A stretch of 64,000 nt of DNA from Rothia nasimurium (GCF_928381705.1 NZ_CAKMSR010000004.1:62001-126000), one strand, 5' to 3'. Shown: positions 28,905-37,721, counted from the first letter of the stretch. A program made the numbers and translations. The notes: generated by a model from the letters alone, not told the origin.

Positions 28905-28998
28905 CAGGCTCACACTCGCTGTCGACCCTCTCGCTGGTTCGCTAGCGCTCACAAGCGATTCACGCCAGCCCCGAGCCAACAGCTTCGCTGTGAGCCTG
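28905..28998 (+). repeat. Dispersed structured repeat, copy 2 (sigH leader)
   Basis: Outer arms CAGGCTCACA and TGTGAGCCTG (28905-28914, 28989-28998) are perfect. The shared boxes CGACCCTCTCG and ATTCACGCCAGCCCCGAGCC are present. The inner stem is TCGCT/AGCGA around GGTTCGCTAGCGCTCACA. No T run follows. The element lies about 90 bp before the sigH start and after the candidate SigH promoter. Confidence 0.8.
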
Positions 28999-29090
28999 TT
29001 CAACCAGTACAGGCTTCGTTGTACTCGGCGCGTAGCTACGCCCATTGGCAGGTACAGTAAGACAAAAGACCACAGCACACCTGGAGGGAA

Positions 29091-29789
29091 ATGACAGCCA
29101 CGCCCCCGGCCCCCAGCACTGAACCTGCGCCGACCACCGACGTCCTCGCCCCCGAAGGCAACGAACCCGATGTACGCTCCCGCGAAACCGATGCCGAGCG
29201 CAAAGCTCGTTTCGAACGAGAAGCCCTACTGTACGTAGACCAGCTCTACGCCGCCGCCCTGCGTATGGCCCGTAACCCGCAGGACGCCGAAGACCTCGTC
29301 CAAGAGGCCTACATGAAAGCCTTCTCCGCCTTCCACCAGTACAAGCCCGGAACCAACCTCAAAGCCTGGCTCTACCGGATCCTCACCAACACCTACATCA
29401 ACGTCTACCGCAAACGCCAACGCGAGCCCTACCAGGCCAACACTGACACTGTCGAAGACTGGCAGCTAGCCCAGGCTGGAGCTCATGACTCCAAGGGCCT
29501 ACCCTCTGCGGAGAACGAAGCCCTCGCCCACCTGCCCGACAGCGATATCAAAGAGGCTCTGCAGTCCATCCCCGAAGACTTCCGCATGGCCGTCTACTAC
29601 TCCGATGTTGAAGGATTCTCCTACAAGGAAATCTCCGAGATCATGGACACCCCCATCGGCACCGTCATGTCCCGCCTGCACCGCGGCCGCAAGCTGCTCA
29701 GAGACAAACTCACTGACTACGCCGCCGAACGCGGCATCAAAACCACGACCACCGGCAAGGCCGGCGCCCGCCAAACCGCTAGGGCCTAA
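29091..29789 (+). CDS. sigH: ECF sigma factor SigH/SigR (thiol-oxidative stress)
   Basis: 232 residues. Region 2 (about 45-112) has [40 protein letters not shown] and [20 protein letters not shown]. Region 4 (about 150-205) has [20 protein letters not shown] and [20 protein letters not shown]. These blocks are nearly invariant in the SigH/SigR group that controls thioredoxin, mycothiol and proteasome genes. The disordered Pro-rich N terminus (1-40) is variable in the family. ATG 29091 follows GGAGGGAA. The next gene, 14 bp on, is its redox-sensitive zinc anti-sigma factor. A candidate SigH promoter lies at 28850. Confidence 0.94.
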   Translation: MTATPPAPSTEPAPTTDVLAPEGNEPDVRSRETDAERKARFEREALLYVDQLYAAALRMARNPQDAEDLVQEAYMKAFSAFHQYKPGTNLKAWLYRILTNTYINVYRKRQREPYQANTDTVEDWQLAQAGAHDSKGLPSAENEALAHLPDSDIKEALQSIPEDFRMAVYYSDVEGFSYKEISEIMDTPIGTVMSRLHRGRKLLRDKLTDYAAERGIKTTTTGKAGARQTARA

Positions 29790-29803
29790 GAAAGGAGCCA
29801 CCA

Positions 29804-30082
29804 ATGACCGCCGTACACAACCCGAGCCCTTCTACCCCCTGCGAAGAGCGCCTGGCCAAGATCTACACCTACATTGACGACCCGCTCAGCTGCCAGGACC
29901 TTGAAGAACTCCAAGCCCACCTGGCCGAATGTGAAACCTGCGCCAAGGAATACGACCTAGAGTGCATCATCCGCCAAGCAGTGCGCCGCACCTGCAAGGA
30001 AACCGCCCCCGTCGACCTCAAAAGCCGTATCCGCGCCTGCATCGACGACATCCATACCGGAGGGCACCCGGCAGCTAACTAG
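29804..30082 (+). CDS. rsrA: Mycothiol-system zinc anti-sigma factor (RsrA/RshA)
   Basis: 92 residues. The ZAS motif HxxxCxxC reads HLAECETC (His39, Cys43, Cys46), with further cysteines at Cys13, Cys30, Cys54 and later that may form the redox switch. In the family, reduced zinc-bound protein holds SigH inactive in the cytosol; disulfide stress releases zinc and the sigma factor. ATG 29804 has AAGGAG upstream. It is co-transcribed with sigH and followed by a strong terminator. Confidence 0.93.
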   Translation: MTAVHNPSPSTPCEERLAKIYTYIDDPLSCQDLEELQAHLAECETCAKEYDLECIIRQAVRRTCKETAPVDLKSRIRACIDDIHTGGHPAAN

Positions 30083-30091
30083 CCAATAACA

Positions 30092-30127
30092 AAGGGCCCC
30101 TACTCGCTTCTGCGAGTAGGGGCCCTT
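30092..30127. terminator. Bidirectional terminator after rsrA
   Basis: Perfect 16-bp arms AAGGGCCCCTACTCGC / GCGAGTAGGGGCCCTT (30092-30107, 30112-30127). It separates rsrA from the leftward bL37 gene. Confidence 0.85.
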
Positions 30128-30137
30128 GTTGATTGCC

Positions 30138-30212
30138 TTATGAGTTGGGGCGCTTACCGTGGTTAGCGCCACCCTTACGGCGATCCTTACGCTTGCGACC
30201 GCGCTTGCTCAT
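30138..30212 (-). CDS. rpmJ-like bL37: 50S ribosomal protein bL37
   Basis: A 24-residue gene that is easy to miss. ATG 30210-30212 has a very strong ribosome site (AAGGAGGCTCTC). The product is extremely basic: MSKRGRKRKDRRKGG, then ANHGKRPNS. The KRGRK start and ANHGKRPN end match the tiny actinobacterial protein bL37, first seen in mycobacterial ribosome structures, where it binds 23S rRNA near the subunit interface. It faces sigH-rsrA across a bidirectional terminator. The alternative, a chance basic ORF, is unlikely given the ribosome site and conserved ends. No established gene symbol is known to me; the symbol field is only a label. Confidence 0.82.
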   Translation of the reverse strand: MSKRGRKRKDRRKGGANHGKRPNS

Positions 30213-30370
30213 GAGAGCCTCCTTGATCAAGGTGGAGTGCCCGTCAGGATAACGGAACACAAATGGTCGATAGCACCTTGGAACAGGCACTTCTCACTAT
30301 TTTCGCATACCTTGGCTAGCTTTGCACACCCCGGGTTGGTCACAGGGGCAGGCACAAGCCAGGGGCTTCC

Positions 30371-30970
30371 TTAAACGGGCTCTGAAATCTGAAGCCAGTT
30401 GTACCAGCCGCGGTGCAGAACCAGCCAGGCGATCAGGCCGTAGCCGGACTGGCCGGGGCGGCCGTCATTTGCTGCCAGGTCATTGCGCCACTGCTCATGG
30501 TGCAGCAGGGGGTTGAAGGTATCAACGTAGACGTGGTTACGGCGGGTCACCACATCGGCGTAGGCTGCCGACAGGTCGGCAATCTTGCGGTTGCGCTCAG
30601 CATCGAGAGTGGGCGGGGGACCAACAACTAGAACCTTCACATTGTTCTGGGAGGCCATATCGACCATGTTCGCCAGGTTCAGGCGGGAGCGGGCACTGGT
30701 GAGGCCCAGGTCGATGTCGAAGGTCGAGGGGGCAATGACCAGGCGATTTTCGTGGCCCTGGGCAAAGCGACGGCTGGCTTCTTCAAACCAGCGAGCGTTG
30801 AGCTGTTCACTGCCCTCACCGGGAGCTGCCAGATTATAGGCAGAGATAGAGGCAGAGGTCTGAGGGGTACGTGCCATAACGCGCCCGAACCACCCGAGGG
30901 TGCGGGGGTCCCCGACGCCTGCGAGCAGATCATCGCCAACGGCTACAAGTCGAATTTTTCGCTGATCCAC
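30371..30970 (-). CDS. SGNH/GDSL-family hydrolase
   Basis: 199 residues from GTG 30968-30970 (VDQRKIRLVAVGDDLLAG); an ATG 50 codons earlier would add unlikely sequence. Block I of SGNH hydrolases appears as AVGDDLLAGVGDP with Asp-Asp in place of the usual Asp-Ser. Block II Gly and block III Asn are suggested by NLAAPGEGSEQL and by VVGPPPTLDAERN. The final block has DTFNPLLHHEQWRNDLAANDGRPGQSGY. In the usual GDSL motif the Ser is the nucleophile; here the corresponding residue looks like Asp. The enzyme may therefore be inactive or altered. No signal peptide is seen. It is followed by bL37 on the same strand. Confidence 0.7.
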   Translation of the reverse strand: MDQRKIRLVAVGDDLLAGVGDPRTLGWFGRVMARTPQTSASISAYNLAAPGEGSEQLNARWFEEASRRFAQGHENRLVIAPSTFDIDLGLTSARSRLNLANMVDMASQNNVKVLVVGPPPTLDAERNRKIADLSAAYADVVTRRNHVYVDTFNPLLHHEQWRNDLAANDGRPGQSGYGLIAWLVLHRGWYNWLQISEPV

Positions 30971-31144
30971 GTGTTTCTTTCTACAAGGTTGAGGGCTAGG
31001 TCGCCCCGCAACGTTGGTCTCGTTCGTTCTGTACCAGTCTAAACCCTGGAGCCTGCCAGCGCACGGTGGGCGCACCGCAAACAGGCAGTGCCCGAATCCT
31101 GACGGGCAAGATTCGGGCACTGGGAGCTGAGCGAGCGCCCTGCT

Positions 31145-34100
31145 TTATCGGTCGAATACCTCGGAGATGAGGTTATCGAGCTCGCGCTGGTGACGCTTAC
31201 CGGTACCGGCTGCGGGGGAAGCAGCGGCAGGGCGGGAAATCAGCTTCATACGGTAGTCAATCTGGGGGAGCAGGTTGACAGCCATGAAGGGCCACTGGCC
31301 CTGGTTGGCAGGTTCATCCTGAGCCCAGACCAGTTCCGCATTGGGGTAGGTAGCAATCTGCTCCTTGATCTCTGCGGACGGCAGGGGGTAGAGCTGCTCG
31401 ACTCGCACAATTGCGGTGCTCTTATCGCCGCGCTTAGCGCGCTCTGCTTCCAGATCGTAGTAGAGACGGCCCGAGACGAAGACCAGGCGGGTTACATCAG
31501 CGGGGTTCAGGTTACCCTGGTCCTCGATGACGGGCTTGAAGCTACCGCTGGTGAAGTCTTCAACCGACGAGGCAGCAGCCTTGAGGCGCAGCAGCTGCTT
31601 GGGGGTGATAACAATCAGCGGCTTGTGCGGACGGGAGTGGGCCTGACGGCGCAGCAGGTGGAAGTGGTTTGCCGGGGTCGAGGGAACAGCAACGGTCATG
31701 TTGTTCTCGGCGCACAGCTGCAGGTAGCGCTCCATACGGGCCGATGAGTGGTCAGGGCCCTGGCCCTCAAAACCGTGGGGGAGCAGCAGAACCAGTGAGG
31801 AACGCTGGGCCCACTTCTGCTCTGCTGACGAGATGAACTCATCAACGATGGTCTGGGCGCCGTTGGCGAAGTCACCGAACTGGGCCTCCCAGAGCACCAG
31901 GGAGTCCGGGCGTTCTACGGAGTAGCCGTACTCGAAGCCCATGACGCCGTACTCGGAGAGCAGGGAGTTGTAGATGGAGTACTTGCCCTGGGTTTCTGAG
32001 AGGTTGGCCAGGGGGTTCCACTCTTCGTCGGTCAGAGAGTCGTGGAGCACGGAGTGGCGCTGGACGAAGGTGCCGCGCTGGACGTCCTGACCGGTTAGGC
32101 GCACATCGCGGCCTTCCAGCAGCAGGGAGGCGAAGGCAGCAAGCTCGCCGAAGCCCCAGTTGATGTCGCCCTCGGTCGACATCTTGACGCGCTGTTCAAG
32201 CAGCTTCTTGAGCTTCTTGTGCACGGTGAAGCCCTCGGGAATCTTGCCGAAGGCCTGGCCAATCTGAGCCAGGGTCTCAGCGGAGATAGCGGTCTCGCCG
32301 GCAACGTGAACGGAGTCCTCATTCTGCTGGGCAGCAGGGCGCTCGATGTTAGAAACAGCGGCGGCATCTGCGGTGACCAGGGGAGCGGAGGACGACTGGG
32401 CCTCGTGGGTCTCGGTGAAAATCTGCTCCAGGCGGGACTGGTAGTCCTTCAGAGCGCGCTCGGCCTCGTCCTGGGAGATGTCGCCGCGGCCGACCAGGGC
32501 CTCGGTGTAAATCTTGCGGGTTGAGGGCAGTTCCTCAATCTGCTGGTACATCTTAGGCTGGGTCATCGAGGGGTCATCGGCCTCGTTGTGCCCGCGGCGG
32601 CGGTAGCAGACCAGGTCGATGACGACGTCCTTGTTGAAGGCATGACGGTAGGCGAAGGCGATGGAGCCTGCGCGAACAACGGCCTCGGGGTCGTCCGCAT
32701 TCACGTGCAGGACGGGTGCCTGAATCATACGGGCGATATCGGTGGAGTAGGTGGCGGTGCGGCCATCACGCGGGGTGGTGGTGAAGCCAACCTGGTTGTT
32801 GACCACGATGTGCACGGTGCCGCCGGTGGTGTAGCCCTCAAGCTTAGACATCTGCAGGGTTTCCAGAACGATGCCCTGACCAGCGAAGGCCGCGTCACCG
32901 TGCACCAGGATCGGCAGTACGGGGTAGTTGCCGATGCCCTGTTCAGCCAGGGTGTCCTGCTTAGCGCGGACGATACCCTCAAGCACGGTGTTGACGGCTT
33001 CCAGATGGGAGGGGTTAGCGGCCAGGTAGACCTGGGTCTGGTTACCGTTGTGGGAGGTAAAGACTCCCTCAGTGCCCAGGTGGTACTTAACGTCGCCGGA
33101 GCCACCGGTCAGGCGGGGGTCCATCTGGCCCTCAAACTCACGGAAGATCTGGGCGTAGGACTTACCTGCAATATTGGTCAGCACATTGAGGCGACCGCGG
33201 TGGGCCATACCGATACCGACCCCGTTCAGGCCAGCGTCTGCTGCTTCAGAAATAACCGAGTCAAGTAGGGGAATCAGGGATTCGCCGCCCTCCAGCGAGA
33301 AGCGCTTCTGGCCCAGGTACTTGGTCTGCAGGAAGGTTTCGAAAGCCTCCGCAGCGTTCAGGGTGCCCAGCACACGGAACTGCTCGTCACGGGAGGGCTT
33401 GGTGTAGCCGTGCTCCAAACGATCCTGGAACCACTGACGCTCTTCGGGGTTCTCGATGTGCATGTACTCGACACCCAGGGTGCGGGTGTAGGCCTCGCGC
33501 AAGAGCTCAAGAATGGTGCGCAGGGGCAGGGATTCTTTTTCGCCAAAGCCGCCGGTGGGCCAGTAACGGTCAAGGTCCCAGAGGGTCAAGCCGTAGTTTT
33601 CCAGGCGTAGATCGGGGTGGGAGAGCATCTGGTAGCCGATGGGGTTGGTCTGGGCTACCAGGTGGCCGCGTACACGGAAGGCGTGAATGAGCTGCTGGAT
33701 GCGGGCAACCTTGGAAACTTCGGCTTCGGGGTTGACCTGGTTGTCGCGGGCCCAGCGGACGGGCTCGAAGGGGATGCGCAGGTCTTCGAAGATCTGGTCG
33801 TAGAAGCCATCGCCACCGAGCAGGTAGTGCTCCACAATCTTGAGGAACTCGCCGGAGCCTGCACCCTGGATAACTCGGTGATCGTAGGTTGAGGTCAGGG
33901 TCAGAATCTTGGAGACGCCGTTGCGGGCAATGACCTTTTCTGAGGTGCCGCGGTACTCGGCAGGGTAATCCAGGGCGCCGGCGCCGATAATGGCTGCCTG
34001 GCCCTTAGAGAGACGGGGGACGGAGTGGACGGTGCCAATACCGCCGGGATTGGTGAGCGATACGGTGGTGCCGGCGAAGTCTTCAACGCCAAGCTTGCCC

Positions 34101-34891
34101 TCGCGGCCGCGCTTGACGATGTCGTTGTAGGCTTCCCAGAACTCTGAGAAGGAAAGCTTCTCTGCACCCTTGATGTTGGGCACTACCAGGTTGCGAGAAC
34201 CGTCGGGGCGGGGCAGGTCAATGGCCAGGCCAAAGTTGACGTGGGCGTGCTGGATAGCGGCGGGCTTGCCCTTGGCGTCCTCACCGTAGCTGACGTTCAT
34301 GGAGGGGAAAGCAGCAAGGGCACGGATAATGGCGTAGCCGATGATGTGGGTGAAGGAGACCTTGCCGCCTCGGGTGCGTGCCAGGTAGCTGTTGATCTCG
34401 GTACGGTTATCGATCAGCAACTTGGCGGGAATGGCACGAACGGTGGTTGCAGTGGGTACGCTCAGTGACTCATCCATGTTGCTGGCAACCGCCTTGGCGG
34501 GGCCGCGCAGGGTGACAATCTGGTCTTCTTGGGGAGCGTCGCTCACGGGTTCTTCCTTCGGGGTAGCGGGCTTGGTCGCTGAGGGGTTGCTTGCCTTGGG
34601 TGCTGCCTTCGGAGCGGACTTGGGGTCAGCTTCTGGGGCAGGGGTCTTGGGGGTAGAGGGAACTGGCGCCTTGGAGGGGACTTCGCTGGCCGGGGCGGAC
34701 GCCGCAGCAGGCTCCTTTGCCTGCTGGGTGCTAGGTGCGCTCCCGGTTGTGCCTGCCCACTGGTCAAATAGGGGCCACCATGTCTCGTCGACTGAATTGC
34801 GGTCCTGCTCGTACTTTTCAAAGAGCTCTTCGACGAGCCACTCGTTACCCGCGAACTCTTCGGGAACCGTATGTTCTGGCTGGTTTGGCAC
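31145..34891 (-). CDS. kgd: Fused 2-oxoglutarate dehydrogenase E1 / succinyltransferase (Kgd, OdhA type)
   Basis: About 1248 residues from GTG 34889-34891 (VPNQPEHTVPEEFAGNEWLV); an ATG 26 codons upstream is less likely. Order: a short N-terminal helix (NEWLVEELFEKYEQD), an Ala/Pro/Lys linker (about 50-110), an E2-type acyltransferase domain without a lipoyl domain (about 110-370, TYDHRVIQGAGSGEFL with the catalytic His), then the thiamine-diphosphate E1 domain (GMAHRGRLNVL, HGDAAFAGQGIV, RRGHNEADDPS, PHGFEGQGPDHSSARMER). It oxidatively decarboxylates 2-oxoglutarate in the TCA cycle, borrowing lipoyl groups from another E2. This fused form is characteristic of actinobacteria. GarA/OdhI regulation is known for the family but not visible here. 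Confidence 0.95.
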   Translation of the reverse strand: MPNQPEHTVPEEFAGNEWLVEELFEKYEQDRNSVDETWWPLFDQWAGTTGSAPSTQQAKEPAAASAPASEVPSKAPVPSTPKTPAPEADPKSAPKAAPKASNPSATKPATPKEEPVSDAPQEDQIVTLRGPAKAVASNMDESLSVPTATTVRAIPAKLLIDNRTEINSYLARTRGGKVSFTHIIGYAIIRALAAFPSMNVSYGEDAKGKPAAIQHAHVNFGLAIDLPRPDGSRNLVVPNIKGAEKLSFSEFWEAYNDIVKRGREGKLGVEDFAGTTVSLTNPGGIGTVHSVPRLSKGQAAIIGAGALDYPAEYRGTSEKVIARNGVSKILTLTSTYDHRVIQGAGSGEFLKIVEHYLLGGDGFYDQIFEDLRIPFEPVRWARDNQVNPEAEVSKVARIQQLIHAFRVRGHLVAQTNPIGYQMLSHPDLRLENYGLTLWDLDRYWPTGGFGEKESLPLRTILELLREAYTRTLGVEYMHIENPEERQWFQDRLEHGYTKPSRDEQFRVLGTLNAAEAFETFLQTKYLGQKRFSLEGGESLIPLLDSVISEAADAGLNGVGIGMAHRGRLNVLTNIAGKSYAQIFREFEGQMDPRLTGGSGDVKYHLGTEGVFTSHNGNQTQVYLAANPSHLEAVNTVLEGIVRAKQDTLAEQGIGNYPVLPILVHGDAAFAGQGIVLETLQMSKLEGYTTGGTVHIVVNNQVGFTTTPRDGRTATYSTDIARMIQAPVLHVNADDPEAVVRAGSIAFAYRHAFNKDVVIDLVCYRRRGHNEADDPSMTQPKMYQQIEELPSTRKIYTEALVGRGDISQDEAERALKDYQSRLEQIFTETHEAQSSSAPLVTADAAAVSNIERPAAQQNEDSVHVAGETAISAETLAQIGQAFGKIPEGFTVHKKLKKLLEQRVKMSTEGDINWGFGELAAFASLLLEGRDVRLTGQDVQRGTFVQRHSVLHDSLTDEEWNPLANLSETQGKYSIYNSLLSEYGVMGFEYGYSVERPDSLVLWEAQFGDFANGAQTIVDEFISSAEQKWAQRSSLVLLLPHGFEGQGPDHSSARMERYLQLCAENNMTVAVPSTPANHFHLLRRQAHSRPHKPLIVITPKQLLRLKAAASSVEDFTSGSFKPVIEDQGNLNPADVTRLVFVSGRLYYDLEAERAKRGDKSTAIVRVEQLYPLPSAEIKEQIATYPNAELVWAQDEPANQGQWPFMAVNLLPQIDYRMKLISRPAAASPAAGTGKRHQRELDNLISEVFDR

Positions 34892-34927
34892 TTCTCTTAC
34901 GCCTCTTCCATCTCTTGTGATTGCTGA

Positions 34928-34949
34928 GTGCCAAAACCGCTTTTGGCAC
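34928..34949. other. Perfect hairpin in the kgd leader
   Basis: GTGCCAAAA and TTTTGGCAC (9 bp, 34928-34936 and 34941-34949) around CCGC, 37 bp upstream of the kgd start. It is an operator, a leader hairpin or a rightward terminator-like structure. The rest of 34950-35143 shows no gene. Confidence 0.45.
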
Positions 34950-35143
34950 GAGGTGGGCGGGCATCGCACACTACGTTGGGCGCGTGATGTACCGCATATC
35001 TTTGTCTAGTTTAGAAGTGTTTTGGGGGTTCGTCCAACGCACTACTTTCTATGACATCTCACGTACGTGCTGTCCGGTATAAATGGGCTCACGTTTCGCA
35101 GGTGGTGAAAGGGGGCCCACTGAGTAAACCGCTAGATATTCGC

Positions 35144-35149
35144 TAGAAT
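35144..35149 (+). promoter_or_regulatory. -10 element for a possibly leaderless transcript
   Basis: TAGAAT ends eight bases before an ATG (35158), so the predicted transcription start coincides with that ATG. No strong -35 is visible. Confidence 0.45.
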
Positions 35150-35157
35150 TGACCACT

Positions 35158-35292
35158 ATGGAAGACCCTTCTAGTTGCTGTGCAAGCTCGCAGCCTTCAC
35201 GAGCGCCTAGGCGCATAGAACCCCTACACCAGACCACGGGCGTCCGCACCATGGAGCAGGCACACCTAGCCCAAGAGGCGGTGAGCGCCTAA
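35158..35292 (+). CDS. 44-residue ORF upstream of a CNNM gene, possibly a leader peptide
   Basis: A frame from ATG 35158 to TAA 35290-35292, three bases before the ATG of the CNNM-type gene. It begins MEDPSSCCASSQPSRAPRR and ends AHLAQEAVSA. It is hydrophilic, with an adjacent Cys pair and several Arg and Pro. With the TAGAAT hexamer immediately upstream, it could be the leaderless first ORF of the two-gene CNNM operon. Translation to its stop would bring ribosomes to the CNNM start, whose own ribosome site is weak. It could act as a leader peptide or be a chance frame. No family is recognised. Confidence 0.35.
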   Translation: MEDPSSCCASSQPSRAPRRIEPLHQTTGVRTMEQAHLAQEAVSA

Positions 35293-35295
35293 ATC

Positions 35296-36639
35296 ATGGA
35301 ATGGCTCCTGCTTTTAATAGGCTTTATTCTCATCCTGGGCACCGGCTTCTTTGTGGCCGTAGAATTTTCGCTGGTAGCTCTAGACCAGTCCAAGGTGCAG
35401 CAAGAAATTGACCGAGGGGACGCCGCCGGTGAGCGAGTGCTTGTCTGCCTCAAGTCCCTCTCAACCCAGCTCTCCAGCTGCCAGCTGGGCATTACCATCA
35501 CCACCCTGCTTACCGGTTACACCCTCGACAGCGGTATCAACGCCCTAGCCGGCGACACCATCGCGTCCTGGGGGCTGGCCCCCTCTGTGGCCTCGGCGCT
35601 CACCCTGATTTTCTCTATGGGTATTGCAACCTTGCTCTCCATGATTATCGGCGAGCTGGTGCCCAAGAACCTGGCGATTGCCGAGCCCTACCGCGTGGCC
35701 CGAACCCTGGCCCCGGCCCAGCTGCTCTTCACTAAGGTGATGGGCCCCATCGTCCGCACCGCGAACGGGTCAGCAAACTGGGTACTCCACCGCTTCGGTA
35801 TGGAAGCTAAGGAAGAACTCTCGGCAGCCCGTTCACCCGAAGAGCTTTCTTCAATGGTGCGCCGCTCAGCCGACCTGGGCACCCTGGACTCCGACACCGC
35901 CCGCTTCGTCGATAAGACCCTCTCCTTCGCCGAACTCACCGCAGCCGACGTCATGACCCCGCGCCGTAAGGTCATCATGCTCGAAGATACAGCCCCTGTC
36001 AGCGACGTCATCGAGCTGGCCCGCACCACCGGCCACTCCCGCTTCCCCCTCTACCGGGAAGACCAAGACAACATCGTGGGCGTCGTGCACGTGAAGAAAG
36101 CTGTGGGCCTTCCCCTCGATAAGCGCGACACGCTGGAAGCCGGAACGCTCATGGAGGACGTGCTGCAGGTGCCCGAAACCGTGCACCTGGACTCCCTGCT
36201 CATGCAGCTGCGAGAGGGCGCCCTACAGCTTGCCGTGGTGCTCGACGAGTACGGTGGCACGGCCGGCATCACCACCCTTGAAGACCTGGTTGAAGAAATC
36301 GTGGGTGAAGTCTCCGATGAACACGACACCAACTCCTTCGACGAACGCCCCCTGCGCGTGGGCAATGGCGACTACATTTTCTCGGGCCTGCTCCGCCCCG
36401 ACGAGGTCAAGGACTACATCGGCACCCTCGATGTGGATGATGACCCCGCCTACGAAACCATGGGCGGCTTCATGATGGACCACCTGGGCCGAGTTCCCGA
36501 AACCGGCGACGTGGTGCCCGTTGAGGGCGGACGCCTGCGCGTAGAAAAGATGGAACAGCGCCGGGTTGACCGCATCCGCTTTATTCCCGAAGCCCTCACC
36601 ACAGATGACCTCGCCGCTCGAAAGGAGGGGGCCCGATGA
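35296..36639 (+). CDS. CNNM/CorC-type hemolysin-family membrane protein (first copy)
   Basis: 447 residues. The N-terminal DUF21/CNNM membrane domain (about 1-200) has three or four helices: WLLLLIGFILILGTGFFVAV, then an LSSCQLGITITTLLTGYTLD re-entrant region and MIIGELVPKNLAIAEPYRVA. A CBS pair (about 215-340: VMTPRRKVIML, RFPLYREDQDNIVGVVHVKK, VVLDEYGGTAGITTLEDLVE) and a C-terminal CorC/HlyC domain (about 355-440) follow. Such proteins are Mg2+/Co2+ efflux or sensing transporters; 'hemolysin' is a historical label. It overlaps the second copy by 4 bp (ATGA), so the pair is co-translated and may form a heterodimer. Confidence 0.9.
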   Translation: MEWLLLLIGFILILGTGFFVAVEFSLVALDQSKVQQEIDRGDAAGERVLVCLKSLSTQLSSCQLGITITTLLTGYTLDSGINALAGDTIASWGLAPSVASALTLIFSMGIATLLSMIIGELVPKNLAIAEPYRVARTLAPAQLLFTKVMGPIVRTANGSANWVLHRFGMEAKEELSAARSPEELSSMVRRSADLGTLDSDTARFVDKTLSFAELTAADVMTPRRKVIMLEDTAPVSDVIELARTTGHSRFPLYREDQDNIVGVVHVKKAVGLPLDKRDTLEAGTLMEDVLQVPETVHLDSLLMQLREGALQLAVVLDEYGGTAGITTLEDLVEEIVGEVSDEHDTNSFDERPLRVGNGDYIFSGLLRPDEVKDYIGTLDVDDDPAYETMGGFMMDHLGRVPETGDVVPVEGGRLRVEKMEQRRVDRIRFIPEALTTDDLAARKEGAR

Positions 36640-37721
36640 ACGACTGGGTAGCTATCGCCCTGCTCTTTGTGCTCCTTGCCGGTAATGCCTTTTTCGTGGC
36701 CGGTGAGTTCGCCATTATGTCGACCCGCCGCTCCCAGATTGAGCCGCTGGCTGAGACCGGTAATAAGCGCGCGGTCACCGTACTTTATGCGCTGGAGAAC
36801 GTCTCGCTCATGCTGGCTACCTGCCAGCTGGGTATTACCGTCTGCTCCCTGCTGATTCTGAATGTTTCAGAGCCCGCCCTGCACCACCTGGTGTCTGCAC
36901 CCCTGGAAAGCTGGGGCATCCCTTACGAGGTGGCTAGCGCTGTAGGCTTTGCATTCGCGCTGATCCTGGTGACCTACCTGCACGTTATCTTCGGTGAGAT
37001 GGTGCCCAAGAATATGGCGGTATCGCTGGCTGCCCAGGGCGTTGCCCTGTGGATTGCCCCGCCCCTGGTCACGGTCTCGCGGGTGCTCAAGCCCCTGGTG
37101 GGCTTCCTCAACTGGATTGCCGACCATACCCTGCGCCTGATGAAGGTGGAACCTAAGGCTGAGGTGGCCTCAACCTTCACCCTTGATGAGCTTCAAAGCA
37201 TTGTGGCTCAATCAACCGCAGAGGGAACCGTGGACGATGGCTCCGGCGTGCTGTCTGGCGCCCTGGAGTTCAGCTCGAAGACCGTTGCTGAGATTATGGT
37301 GCCCGGTGACCAGCTGGTTACCATGAACTTCCCCTGTACGCCCGCTGAGCTGGAAAAGGCTGTTGCCCACACCGGCTACTCCCGCTTCGTGATGAAGGAC
37401 GAGCAAGACGGCACCTACATGGGCTACCTGCACATCAAGGACGCCCTGGTCTACGAAGCTGATCGCATGGACCAGCCCATTGCCTGGTCTAAGCTACGTC
37501 AGATGTCGATCGTCAAGCCCGAAACCGAAATCGATGAGGCTCTTGCCACCATGCAGCGAAACCGGGCCCACCTCTCCCACGTGGTTGACGCCCAAGGGCA
37601 GAGCGTTGGCGTGCTCTTCTTGGAAGACATCCTCGAAGAGCTGGTGGGGGAAATTAAGGACACTACCCAGGAGCATGTGCGCCGCCGCGAAGAGGCCGCT
37701 TCAAAGCACAGCGCCGACTAG
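36636..37721 (+). CDS. CNNM/CorC-type hemolysin-family membrane protein (second copy)
   Basis: 361 residues, ATG 36636 inside the stop of the first copy. The same layout is present in shorter form: a CNNM membrane domain (AIALLFVLLAGNAFFVAGEF, TCQLGITVCSLLILNVSEP, FGEMVPKNMAVSLAAQG) and a CBS pair (IMVPGDQLVTMNFPCTPAEL, YSRFVMKDEQDGTYMGYLHI, SHVVDAQGQSVGVLFLEDIL). The terminal CorC_HlyC domain of the first copy is missing. Tandem long and short copies are common in actinobacteria. A two-subunit Mg2+ exporter is the simplest inference. Confidence 0.88.
   Translation: MNDWVAIALLFVLLAGNAFFVAGEFAIMSTRRSQIEPLAETGNKRAVTVLYALENVSLMLATCQLGITVCSLLILNVSEPALHHLVSAPLESWGIPYEVASAVGFAFALILVTYLHVIFGEMVPKNMAVSLAAQGVALWIAPPLVTVSRVLKPLVGFLNWIADHTLRLMKVEPKAEVASTFTLDELQSIVAQSTAEGTVDDGSGVLSGALEFSSKTVAEIMVPGDQLVTMNFPCTPAELEKAVAHTGYSRFVMKDEQDGTYMGYLHIKDALVYEADRMDQPIAWSKLRQMSIVKPETEIDEALATMQRNRAHLSHVVDAQGQSVGVLFLEDILEELVGEIKDTTQEHVRRREEAASKHSAD

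Noticed and set aside
35178-35210. Possible fourth trace of the structured repeat (TGTGCAAGCTCGCAGCC)
   Set aside because: Only a few bases match and neither shared box is present.
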